Source: JANWHQ01 sp963775275 (GTDB lineage Bacteria > Pseudomonadota > Alphaproteobacteria > Caulobacterales > Caulobacteraceae). Taken from it: a DNA stretch of 64,000 nucleotides. Both the position numbers and the translations under genes were made by a program. Shown in pieces: positions 9,851 to 16,951 of the stretch. The notes below the pieces were generated by a model that was not told where the DNA came from, did no database searches, and saw only the letters and a list, made by a program, of their open reading frames with translations. Location of the stretch: contig CAVZII010000005.1 in assembly GCA_963775275.1 (NCBI GenBank), forward strand, positions 1,736,001 through 1,800,000, in the 5' to 3' direction. Positions within the stretch are counted from its first letter, which is position 1; every line of letters begins with the position of its first letter.

Positions 9851-10717
9851 CTAAGGGGCCGCCGCCCCAATCATGAGCATGGGATCCAGGTGCTCGCCCC
9901 GCCACCAGAGCCGCCAGCACAGATGCGGCCCGGTCGCGCGGCCTTCCTTGCCCACGGCGCCGATGACCTGGCCCCGCGAGACCATCTGGCCCTCCTCAAC
10001 CGCGACCTTGGACAGATGAAGGTACAGGCTGATCAACCCCTGGCCGTGGTCGATCATGATCAGCCCGCCTTCGTAGTGCAGTCCCGTCCGGGCGAGAGAA
10101 ACGACCCCTGCCGCCGGGGCCATGACCGGCGTCCCGATCGGGGCGGCCAGGTCGTCTCCGTAGTGCGGCCGCTTGGGCTCGCCGTCCAGGATCCGCTGGC
10201 CGCCGAAGCGGGCGGTGAGGCGGTAATGCGCCAGGGGCGCGCTGAAGCCGTCCTTGAAGTCGTCCAGGTCCGCGCGGCTGGAGAAGCCGACCTTCTTGAT
10301 CGCGACCTCGCGGGCGATCCGGGCCAGGAGAGCCGGGTCGCGCGGCGCGACCTGGTTCCGGGGCAGACCATTCATCCTCTGGATGTCGAATGAGCCCTTG
10401 GCGATCGGCGTCGGATGATCGCTCACGCCCGCGGAGGTTCTGACGCGGATGTCCACCTGGGACGGCGCGTCCCGGTCGAAGCCCACGACGAACAGACCGT
10501 CGGAAGAGGCCCGACCCTGGTCGATCCCGTCGACGAACACCTCGGCGCGCGGCTCGGTTCGCCCGATGGCGAAGCCGCCCTGCACGAAGCGGCCGCCGAG
10601 CTCGAGCCCCGGCGGGGCGGCCAGCGCGGGAAGGGCGACCAGGGCCAGTCCCGCCGCCAGGGCCGCGGCGGGGCCGCTCAGGCGCCGGCGGGCTTGTGCG
10701 CGTTCAGCTCCAGCCAC
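9851..10717 (-). CDS. M23/LytM-family peptidase, exported, with variant metal site
   Basis: A LytM-type (peptidase M23) envelope protein of about 288 residues that should act on, or regulate enzymes that act on, peptidoglycan. The N-terminus from a GTG at 10717 gives a basic region followed by a signal peptide ending ALPALAA. The M23 domain lies at the C-terminus: RPHYGDDLAAP supplies the His and Asp ligands, and LYLHLSK follows. The usual HLH triad is GPHLCWRLWW, so the second histidine is replaced by Cys. The start is uncertain because no ATG is well placed. The chosen GTG lies inside DUF2093 (40-bp overlap). Confidence 0.8.
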   Translation of the reverse strand: MAGAERAQARRRLSGPAAALAAGLALVALPALAAPPGLELGGRFVQGGFAIGRTEPRAEVFVDGIDQGRASSDGLFVVGFDRDAPSQVDIRVRTSAGVSDHPTPIAKGSFDIQRMNGLPRNQVAPRDPALLARIAREVAIKKVGFSSRADLDDFKDGFSAPLAHYRLTARFGGQRILDGEPKRPHYGDDLAAPIGTPVMAPAAGVVSLARTGLHYEGGLIMIDHGQGLISLYLHLSKVAVEEGQMVSRGQVIGAVGKEGRATGPHLCWRLWWRGEHLDPMLMIGAAAP

Positions 10718-10908
10718 CGCGCCGTCGCCTCCTTCGGGCTCGCATAGGCCTCCTGCAGCACCGGGTTCCAGTAGCGCAGCGCCGGCAGGGGGATCTTCAC
10801 GCCCGTGACGGCGCACAGGACGTAACGTCCAGGCTTCAGCACGGCATAGTCGCCGTCGCCGTAGTGGAGGACGGCGAGCTCGCCCAGGTTCTTGTCATGT
10901 GTGTTCAC
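10678..10908 (-). CDS. DUF2093 domain protein
   Basis: A 76-residue protein that I recognise as the DUF2093 family, typical of alphaproteobacteria: a LHYGDGDYAVLKPGRYVLC stretch, then VTGVKIPLPALRYWNP and QEAYAS. The function is unknown. It lies 45 bp downstream of xseA on the same strand and overlaps the start of the M23 peptidase gene, so xseA, DUF2093 and the peptidase probably share a transcript. The xseA-DUF2093-M23 arrangement seems to be a stable neighbourhood (from memory). Confidence 0.85.
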   Translation of the reverse strand: MNTHDKNLGELAVLHYGDGDYAVLKPGRYVLCAVTGVKIPLPALRYWNPVLQEAYASPKEATARWLELNAHKPAGA

Positions 10909-10953
10909 GCCGCGATCCTAACCGGCCCGGCCGGTCCGCGTCCAATGGCGTGA

Positions 10954-12411
10954 TCAGAACAGATCGCCCTGGCCCGGCGTCTTGGCCGCCGGCCGGCCTC
11001 GCCGGGCGGGAGCCTGGGCTGGAGGGGCCTGGTCCGCGCGGGACGGCGCGCCATCGACCACGGCTCCGCGCGCCCCGTCGATGAACACCAGCCGGACGGC
11101 CTCGCCCGACCGCAGCGAGGCGGCCGTGCGCGCGAGGGCCCCGTCGGCGTGGTGGACCCGCGCGAAGCCCCGCTCGAGCGGCCGGTCCGGGCTCGCGGAC
11201 TCCAGGAGCCGGCCCAGAGCCGCGAGCCGCTCCTGCGCGCGCTGCAGGTTGCGACCGAACGACGGCCCAATCCGCGCCGTGAGCTGGGCCAGGCGCTCGG
11301 CCTGGATCCGCCGGGGCCGGTCGAGCAGGGCGGGCCGCAGGCGCGAGGCCGAGCGTTCCAGGCGCAGGCGATGGACCGCGACGTTGCGCTCCAGCGCGGC
11401 GGCGAGGCGGCTGGAGGCCTGGTCGAACCGCTGACTCGCCAGGGCCAGGATGTCGGTGGGCCGAGGCAGGCCCCGAGTGGCGGCGGCCAGGCGCATGCGC
11501 GCGTCGTCCAGCACCCGCGCGCCGCCGCGCACCAGCCGGCGCTGGTGGTCGGCGATCAGGGCCCTCAGCTCGGCGAGCACGGGGGTCGCGATCTCGGCCG
11601 CGGCAGTTGGGGTCGGGGCGCGCCGGTCGGAGACGAAGTCGATCAGGGTGGTGTCGGTCTCGTGCCCCACCGCCGAGATCAGCGGGATGGCGCTGCTCGC
11701 CGCCGTGCGCGCCAGGGCTTCGTCGTTGAAGGGCCACAGATCCTCCACCGAGCCGCCGCCGCGGGCCACGATCAGCACGTCGGGCCGGGGAACGGGACCG
11801 CCCTCGCCGATGGCGTTGAAGCCGCGGATCGCGGCGCTGACCTGGGCGGCGGCCTGTTCGCCCTGGACGGTCACCGGCCAGACCACGACGCGGCAGGGCC
11901 AGCGGTCGCGGATGCGGTGCAGGATGTCGCGGATGACCGCGCCGGTGGGACTGGTGATCACGCCCACGACCGCGGGCATGGACGGCAGCGGACGCTTGCG
12001 CGAAGCCTCGAACAGGCCCTCGGCGCGGAGCTTCTCCTTGAGCTTCTCGAGCTGGGCCAGGAGCGCGCCGATCCCGGCGGCCTCCATGGTCTCGATCACG
12101 ATCTGGTAGCGCGAGCCCATGGGATAGGTGGTCACCTTGCCGGTGACGATCACCTCCAGCCCCTGCTCGGGCCGCACCTGAAGGCTCCGGACGCTTCCCT
12201 TCCACACCACCCCGTCGATGGCCGCCCGCTCGTCCTTGAGCGTCAGGTAGACGTGGCCGTTGGAGTGGAAGGTGACCTTGGAGAGCTCCCCCCTCAGGCG
12301 CACGAAGCCGTAGGCGTCCTCGAGCGTGCGCTTGAGCGCGAAGGACAGCTCCGAGACCGAGTAGGGCCGGGCGTTGCCTTCCGAGTCGGTCGGGGCGTCG
12401 GCGATGCTCAC
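10954..12411 (-). CDS. xseA: Exodeoxyribonuclease VII large subunit
   Basis: XseA is the catalytic large subunit of exonuclease VII, which degrades single-stranded DNA in both directions in repair. The 485-residue protein has the N-terminal OB-fold (YSVSELSFALKRTLEDAYG, then VRLRGELSKVTFHSNGHVYL), the catalytic domain motifs VGVITSPTGAVIRDILHR and IVARGGGSVEDLWPFNDEAL, and the SAVGHETDTTLIDFVSD block. The coiled C-terminal part follows and carries a short lysine/proline-rich tail. The start is GTG at 12411. The xseB small subunit is not in this window. Confidence 0.96.
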   Translation of the reverse strand: MSIADAPTDSEGNARPYSVSELSFALKRTLEDAYGFVRLRGELSKVTFHSNGHVYLTLKDERAAIDGVVWKGSVRSLQVRPEQGLEVIVTGKVTTYPMGSRYQIVIETMEAAGIGALLAQLEKLKEKLRAEGLFEASRKRPLPSMPAVVGVITSPTGAVIRDILHRIRDRWPCRVVVWPVTVQGEQAAAQVSAAIRGFNAIGEGGPVPRPDVLIVARGGGSVEDLWPFNDEALARTAASSAIPLISAVGHETDTTLIDFVSDRRAPTPTAAAEIATPVLAELRALIADHQRRLVRGGARVLDDARMRLAAATRGLPRPTDILALASQRFDQASSRLAAALERNVAVHRLRLERSASRLRPALLDRPRRIQAERLAQLTARIGPSFGRNLQRAQERLAALGRLLESASPDRPLERGFARVHHADGALARTAASLRSGEAVRLVFIDGARGAVVDGAPSRADQAPPAQAPARRGRPAAKTPGQGDLF

Positions 12412-12471
12412 GCGCCGAGCATAGAGCGTGTTCGGGCCAGATCGAATCGTTTGCGCCGCCGAGCCGCCGGC

Positions 12472-12651
12472 TCAGCTGCCTGTGACTTTCCTGAAGATCG
12501 TCAGCCCCAGGATCAGGAAGGCCACGAACAGAACCAGGAACAGGAAGAACAGGGCCTTGGCCAGGCCCATGGCGACACCGGCCACGCCGGTGAAGCCCAA
12601 GGCGCCCGCGATCAGGGCGATCACCAGGAAGATCAGCGCCCACTTCAGCAT
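12472..12651 (-). CDS. DUF1328 (UPF0391) small membrane protein
   Basis: A 59-residue protein read directly from the sequence. It starts MLKWALIFLVIALIAGALG, and two hydrophobic helices are separated by a short glycine-rich turn (GFTGVAGVAMGLAKAL). The last residues are TIFRKVTGS. This is the DUF1328 family of tiny inner-membrane proteins, often induced by envelope or oxidative stress (family knowledge); the function is unknown. It lies 60 bp downstream of thiE on the same strand and 60 bp upstream of xseA. Confidence 0.9.
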   Translation of the reverse strand: MLKWALIFLVIALIAGALGFTGVAGVAMGLAKALFFLFLVLFVAFLILGLTIFRKVTGS

Positions 12652-12711
12652 GCCGAGGTCTCCTTCGAACGGCGACGCTGAAGGAACGCGCGGTCCGGCG
12701 CCGGGTTCACC

Positions 12712-13359
12712 TCAGGCGCGTTCGGCCAGGCCCTCGGCGATGGAGCGATTGATCGCCGCCACGGCGGCCGCAGGGCCCTCGGGGCTGGCCCAGACGCCGG
12801 CGCAGACCGCCAGGAAGTCCGCGCCCGCCGCCGCCAGCTCGCGCGCATTGGCGGCCGTGATCCCGCCGATGGCGACGCAGGGCGTCTGCATCGTCTCCTG
12901 CCAGATGGTCAGCATCTCCGGGTCCGCGCGGGTCTTGGCCTCCTTGGTCGCGGTTGCGAAGAAGGCGCCGAAGGCGACGTAGTCGGCTCCCGCCTCAGCC
13001 GCCTCCATGGCGAGGTGGCGGCTGGCATGGCAGGTGACGCCGACGATGCGGCCGGGGCCGACGGCGCGCCTGGCCTCGGCGTAGGAGGCGTCCTGCTGGC
13101 CGACATGGACGCCGTCGCAGTCCAGCCGCGCGGCGAGGTCTGGCCGGTCGTTCATGATCACAGCCACGCCGCGCGGGCGGGCGAGCTCGATGGCTGCGCC
13201 GGCGACGGCGGCGATGTGGCCGTCCGGCGCGTCCTTGAGCCGGATCTGCAGGGCCGCCACGTCGCCGCCGGACAGGGCCTCCTCGAGGCGCGCGGCGAAG
13301 GCCAATGTGTCATCCACGGTGGGCGGCGTGATCAGATAGAGGCGGCAGCGGTCAGCCAC
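12712..13359 (-). CDS. thiE: Thiamine phosphate synthase
   Basis: ThiE couples the hydroxymethylpyrimidine diphosphate and thiazole phosphate moieties to make thiamine phosphate. The 215-residue TIM barrel begins RLYLITPPTV and shows VAALQIRLKD, the pyrophosphate-binding VIMNDRPDLAARLDCDGVHV with GQQD, IVGVTCHAS, and the phosphate-binding loop VAIGGITAANARE. The start is GTG at 13359, only 2 bp after the stop of the DUF2474 gene. So thiE is the distal gene of the cydA-cydB-DUF2474 transcription unit, an unexpected partner for an oxidase. No other thi genes are nearby. Confidence 0.92.
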   Translation of the reverse strand: MADRCRLYLITPPTVDDTLAFAARLEEALSGGDVAALQIRLKDAPDGHIAAVAGAAIELARPRGVAVIMNDRPDLAARLDCDGVHVGQQDASYAEARRAVGPGRIVGVTCHASRHLAMEAAEAGADYVAFGAFFATATKEAKTRADPEMLTIWQETMQTPCVAIGGITAANARELAAAGADFLAVCAGVWASPEGPAAAVAAINRSIAEGLAERA

Positions 13360-13361
13360 GG

Positions 13362-13517
13362 TCAGCGCAGGAGCACGAAGGGGACCCTCAGGAGATAGGC
13401 GAGGACGATGGTGACCGCGGCGGCGGCCGTGGCGATGCCGGCGAACCAGCCCAGGCGGATCAGAAGGGACCCTGGAGGCGCGCCCGGCTCGGGCGGTCCC
13501 TCAATGATAGCCCGCAT
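13362..13517 (-). CDS. DUF2474-type small subunit of the cytochrome bd-type oxidase
   Basis: A 51-residue single-helix membrane protein read directly. It has a short cytoplasmic N-terminus (MRAIIEGPPEPG), then LLIRLGWFAGIATAAAAVTI and a following hydrophobic run. The LGWF...LLR pattern is that of DUF2474, the CydX-like small subunit that accompanies CIO-type cydAB operons (family knowledge). Its start overlaps the end of cydB by 17 bp, which supports a translationally coupled third subunit. Confidence 0.85.
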   Translation of the reverse strand: MRAIIEGPPEPGAPPGSLLIRLGWFAGIATAAAAVTIVLAYLLRVPFVLLR

Positions 13518-14526
13518 CCGCACCCACCCGGCCGCGGAACAGCCAGTAGACGAGGGCCGTATAGCCCAGCACCAGCGGCAGCATGACCACGCCGCCGGCG
13601 AGCAGCAGGCCGAGCGCGCTGTCGGTCGAGGCGGCCTGCCGGAAGTCCAGGGCATAGGGAACGACATAGGGGAAGAAGCCGGCCGCAAGTCCGAGGTATC
13701 CGGACAGGAACACCAGGGCGGCCCCGGCGAAGGGCCAGGCCGGCGCCCCCCGCCTGAGACCGGCGGCGACCAGGGTCAGTCCGAGAAGGCCCACGAGCGG
13801 GATCGGCAGGCGGCGGATCAGGATCGGCCAGTTGACGTCGCCGCCGACGATCCCCCAGCGCTCGGCGATCGGCGGATGGACATAGAGCGTCGCCACGCTG
13901 ACCGCGGCCAGGAAGACGGCCACGGCGAGGGCCGAGACCGCCGTCCAGCGGCGGGCCTTGTCGTGCAGGGCGCCCTCGGCCTTCATCACCAGCCATCCGG
14001 CGCCGAGCAGCGCATAGCCGGCGATCAGCCCCGCCGCCACCAGCAGGGAATAGGGCGTGAGCCAGTCGAAGGGGCCGCCTGCGAAGGCGTCGTTCCTGAC
14101 CGTGACGCCCTGGATGAACCCGCCCAGCACCAGACCCTGGGCGAAGGTCGCCGTCAGCGACCCGCCGGCGAAGGCGGCGGTCCAGAAGCGCTTGCCGCGG
14201 CGGCGCCCGCGAAGGCGGAACTCGAAGGCGACGCCCCTCAGGATCAGGCCGATCAGCATCAGATAGACCGGCAGGTAGAGCGCCGGCATCAGCACGGCGT
14301 AGGCCAGCGGGAAGGCCGCGAACAGGCCGCCGCCGCCCAGCACCAGCCAGGTCTCGTTGCCGTCCCAGACCGGCGCGATGGACGCCATCATCACATCCCG
14401 CTCCTTGGGATCGCGCGCGAGCGGGAAGAGGATGCCGACGCCCAGGTCGAAACCGTCCAGCAGCACATAAAGCAGCACCGCCAGGGCGATCAGCCCGGCC
14501 CAGATCAGGGGCAGGTCCAGGCTCAC
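13501..14526 (-). CDS. cydB: Cytochrome bd-type ubiquinol oxidase subunit II
   Basis: A 341-residue integral membrane subunit of the heme-type quinol oxidase that reduces O2 without pumping protons. It begins at GTG 14526 (MSLDLPLIWAGLIALAVLLY), followed by the family signature DGFDLGVG, and has PVWDGNETWLVLGGGGLFAA after it. Eight or more hydrophobic helices can be counted. The GTG overlaps the cydA stop in GTGA (14523-14526), so the two are translationally coupled. Its downstream end overlaps the DUF2474 gene. Confidence 0.95.
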   Translation of the reverse strand: MSLDLPLIWAGLIALAVLLYVLLDGFDLGVGILFPLARDPKERDVMMASIAPVWDGNETWLVLGGGGLFAAFPLAYAVLMPALYLPVYLMLIGLILRGVAFEFRLRGRRRGKRFWTAAFAGGSLTATFAQGLVLGGFIQGVTVRNDAFAGGPFDWLTPYSLLVAAGLIAGYALLGAGWLVMKAEGALHDKARRWTAVSALAVAVFLAAVSVATLYVHPPIAERWGIVGGDVNWPILIRRLPIPLVGLLGLTLVAAGLRRGAPAWPFAGAALVFLSGYLGLAAGFFPYVVPYALDFRQAASTDSALGLLLAGGVVMLPLVLGYTALVYWLFRGRVGADAGYH

Positions 14527-15917
14527 GGCGCATCCTCCGGCGCATCCTCCGGCGCGGCCGCCAGAGGCGAGCCGGGCGCGCGCGGCGTGGCCGGGGCGGC
14601 CTCGACCGCGCCCGGCAGCGGGCCCGCGCCGATCAGGCGCAGGATGTAGAGCGCCCCCACGGTGAAGACGACGGCGTAGACGACCAGGAAGGCCAGGAGC
14701 GAGGCGCCGACCTGGCCGCCGCTCACGGGCGAGACGGCATCGGCGGTGCGCAGCGCCCCGAACACCGCGTAGGGCTGGCGGCCCACCTCGGCGGTGGTCC
14801 AACCGGCGATCACGGCGATGAACCCGGCCGGCCCCATGGCGACCGTGGCGACGAGGAAGGGCCGAGTGCGCTCGATGCGCCCACGGATCCATAGCCACGC
14901 GCCCCAAAGGCCGAGACCGATCATCAGAAGGCCCAGGCCGACCATGATGCGGAAGGCCCAGAACACGACGACTGCCGGCGGCTGGTCGTCCCGTGGGAAG
15001 GCCTTGAGCCCGGTCACCACCGCCGAGGTCCTGCCGTGGGTGATCCAGCTGCCGAGGCCCGGCACGGCGAGGTCCCAGTCATTTCCCTGTCGTTTGCGGT
15101 CGGGCCACGCCACGATGTGGAACGGCTGGGCCGGGCGCGTGTCCCAGAACGCCTCGATGGCCGCGAGCTTGGAGGGCTGGAGCTGGCCGACCAGCTTGCC
15201 CGAAGCGTCGCCGAGCAGGAGCTGGAGCGGCGCCACGATCGCGAACATGCCGATGGCCATGCGAAGGGCGATGCGGGACTCCGGCTGGGCCGGGTCCTTC
15301 AGGAGTCGCCAGGCCGAGGCGGCGCCGACGACCAGGGCGGTCGACAGATAGGCCGCCAGCACCATGTGGGCCAAGCGCAGGGGGAAGGTCGGCGAGAAGA
15401 TCACAGCCAGCCAGTCGCGGGAGACGAAGCGGCCCGTCGCGTCCACCGTGAAGCCGGTCGGGTACTGCATCCAGCTGTTGGCCGAGATGATCCAGAACGC
15501 CGACACCAGGGTGCCGAGGGCGACGAGGCAGGTGGCCAGGAAATGCAGGCCCGGCCCCACCTTCTTCCAGCCGAACAGCATGACGCCCAGGAAGCTGGCC
15601 TCCAGGAAGAAGGCGGTCAGCACCTCGAAGCCCAGCAAGGGGCCGAGCACCGGGCCGGTGCGCGCGGAAAACACGCTCCAGTTGGCGCCGAACTGGTAGC
15701 TCATCACCACGCCGGACACGACGCCCATGCCGAAGGAGATGGCGAAGATCTTGAGCCAGTAGAGATAGAGGATCTTGAAGGCGGTGCGCCCGGTCTTGAG
15801 CCACAGCCCCTCGAGCACCGCCAGATAGCTCGCGAGCCCGATGGTGAAGCTCGGGAAGACGATGTGCCAGGCGACGGTGAAGGCGAACTGCAGCCGCGAG
15901 AGCAGGAGCGCGTCCAT
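14523..15917 (-). CDS. cydA: Cytochrome bd-type ubiquinol oxidase subunit I (short-Q-loop, CIO type)
   Basis: The heme-bearing subunit of the alternative quinol oxidase. The 464-residue protein begins MDALLLSRLQFAFTVAWHI with the heme-ligand His18. It contains the di-heme helix FFLEASFLGVMLFGW and the GRQPYAVFGALRTADAV block. The Q-loop is short, as in the cyanide-insensitive (CIO) subgroup. The C-terminal tail is a low-complexity Pro/Ala/Glu repeat (APEDAPEDAP). It is the first gene of cydA-cydB-DUF2474-thiE. Such oxidases serve respiration at low oxygen or under inhibitors. No cydDC exporter is visible next to it. Confidence 0.95.
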   Translation of the reverse strand: MDALLLSRLQFAFTVAWHIVFPSFTIGLASYLAVLEGLWLKTGRTAFKILYLYWLKIFAISFGMGVVSGVVMSYQFGANWSVFSARTGPVLGPLLGFEVLTAFFLEASFLGVMLFGWKKVGPGLHFLATCLVALGTLVSAFWIISANSWMQYPTGFTVDATGRFVSRDWLAVIFSPTFPLRLAHMVLAAYLSTALVVGAASAWRLLKDPAQPESRIALRMAIGMFAIVAPLQLLLGDASGKLVGQLQPSKLAAIEAFWDTRPAQPFHIVAWPDRKRQGNDWDLAVPGLGSWITHGRTSAVVTGLKAFPRDDQPPAVVVFWAFRIMVGLGLLMIGLGLWGAWLWIRGRIERTRPFLVATVAMGPAGFIAVIAGWTTAEVGRQPYAVFGALRTADAVSPVSGGQVGASLLAFLVVYAVVFTVGALYILRLIGAGPLPGAVEAAPATPRAPGSPLAAAPEDAPEDAP

Positions 15918-16174
15918 GGCCGCCCTTCTACGCTCTCCCGCGCCGGGGCGCACCCCCCGAACGACGTGCCGATGGCTCTCGGAACGAGCGGCGAGCGCGC
16001 CCGTGCCGGACCGTCGGCGAAGCGCTGCCGCAGGCGCCGGCGGCGGGAGAGACCGCCGACGAAGGCGTCGTGCTCGACAGCACCGGCGCGATGATCTCGC
16101 GCATCTCGCCGGATCCGTGGGTGGCGCCGGCCGGCTTCGGCCGCAAGTTCCGAGACCGGGGCGCGCGGCGGCGC

Positions 16175-16654
16175 TCAGCCCGCGAGGGCGCGCAGCGCCG
16201 CCAGCCGCGCGAAGGCCAGGGTCAGCGCCTTGCGCCGCGCCGGCGCGAGCGGCGTTTCCGGCGCGTCCTGCACCACCGCCCCACCGAACCCGTCGGCGAC
16301 GATCAGACCCGGCCCGTCGGGCAGGACCGCGGTGGGGAACTCCGGCGCCACGGCGAAGTAGAAGGCGTCGCAGAACGGAAGGTACTCGCCCCACTTGCGG
16401 TCGGTGCGGAAGTCCTCCAGCCCCGACTTCACCTCGCAGATGACGATCCGGCCCTTGGGCGAGAGCGCCATGATGTCGGCCCGGCGGCCGTTCGGCAGGC
16501 CCACTTCCAGGAGCGGCGCATAGCCGAGGTCGATCATCAGCCGGGCCGCGCCGCGGGTGACCGCGCTCGTGGTCTCGGGCCGCGACAGCTCGACGATGGT
16601 GAGCTCGACGTCCACCGGGCCATCCTGTTTCGGTTTTGTTCCGGAATCAACCAC
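16175..16654 (-). CDS. mmcB: MmcB-family DNA repair protein
   Basis: A 159-residue PD-(D/E)XK nuclease-fold protein of the MmcB family, which in Caulobacter contributes to repair of mitomycin C damage (family knowledge). The nuclease core is visible: GRRADIMALSPKGRIVICEV, then KSGLEDFRTDRKWGEY. The metal-binding Asp is in RADIM and the E-x-K is in CEVKSG. The start is GTG at 16654, 4 bp after the stop of the upstream small membrane protein, so the two are cotranscribed. No imuAB or dnaE2 is present here. Confidence 0.9.
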   Translation of the reverse strand: MVDSGTKPKQDGPVDVELTIVELSRPETTSAVTRGAARLMIDLGYAPLLEVGLPNGRRADIMALSPKGRIVICEVKSGLEDFRTDRKWGEYLPFCDAFYFAVAPEFPTAVLPDGPGLIVADGFGGAVVQDAPETPLAPARRKALTLAFARLAALRALAG

Positions 16655-16658
16655 GCCA

Positions 16659-16829
16659 TCAGCGGTCGAACCAGTTGGACGGCCCGAACAGCAGCCAGGG
16701 CAGGAACAGCAGCGGAAAGCAGATCCACAGGGCGATGTCGGGCAGGCGCAGAAGCAGGTGCAGCGCCAGGACCCCGGCCCAGACGACGGCCAGCTGTTTC
16801 AGCGCCTTCCTGCCCCGCCTGTCCAGCAT
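16659..16829 (-). CDS. Small membrane protein upstream of mmcB
   Basis: A 56-residue protein read directly. It has a basic start (MLDRRGRKALKQ) followed by two hydrophobic segments, LAVVWAGVLALHLLLRL and ALWICFPLLFLPWLLFG, and ends PSNWFDR. The ATG at 16829 and the tight junction with mmcB (4 bp) suggest a real gene. I do not recognise a named family and assign no function; a role tied to MmcB is inference from the operon only. Confidence 0.65.
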   Translation of the reverse strand: MLDRRGRKALKQLAVVWAGVLALHLLLRLPDIALWICFPLLFLPWLLFGPSNWFDR

Positions 16830-16951
16830 GGGGACAGTCTAACACGCGCGGCCAGCCGGACGGCCGAAGATGGACGCCCCTTAACTTGTGCGTTCCACGC
16901 GCCTCTTCCTATGGTGCGGCGACGCTTTCCATCCGCCGCACGGTGCTGCAC

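Noticed and set aside
15918..16174. Open frames on both strands in the 257-bp gap upstream of cydA, including a plus-strand stretch reading DSTGAMISRISPDPWV
   Set aside because: The plus-strand stretch has no start or RBS of its own, runs into mmcB antisense, and matches no family I know. I leave it as non-coding, though a gene remnant is conceivable.
16070..16951. The upstream open frame of the S9 peptidase (294 codons)
   Set aside because: It overlaps mmcB and a small membrane gene on the other strand and has no signal or domain. The signal peptide starts at 16952.
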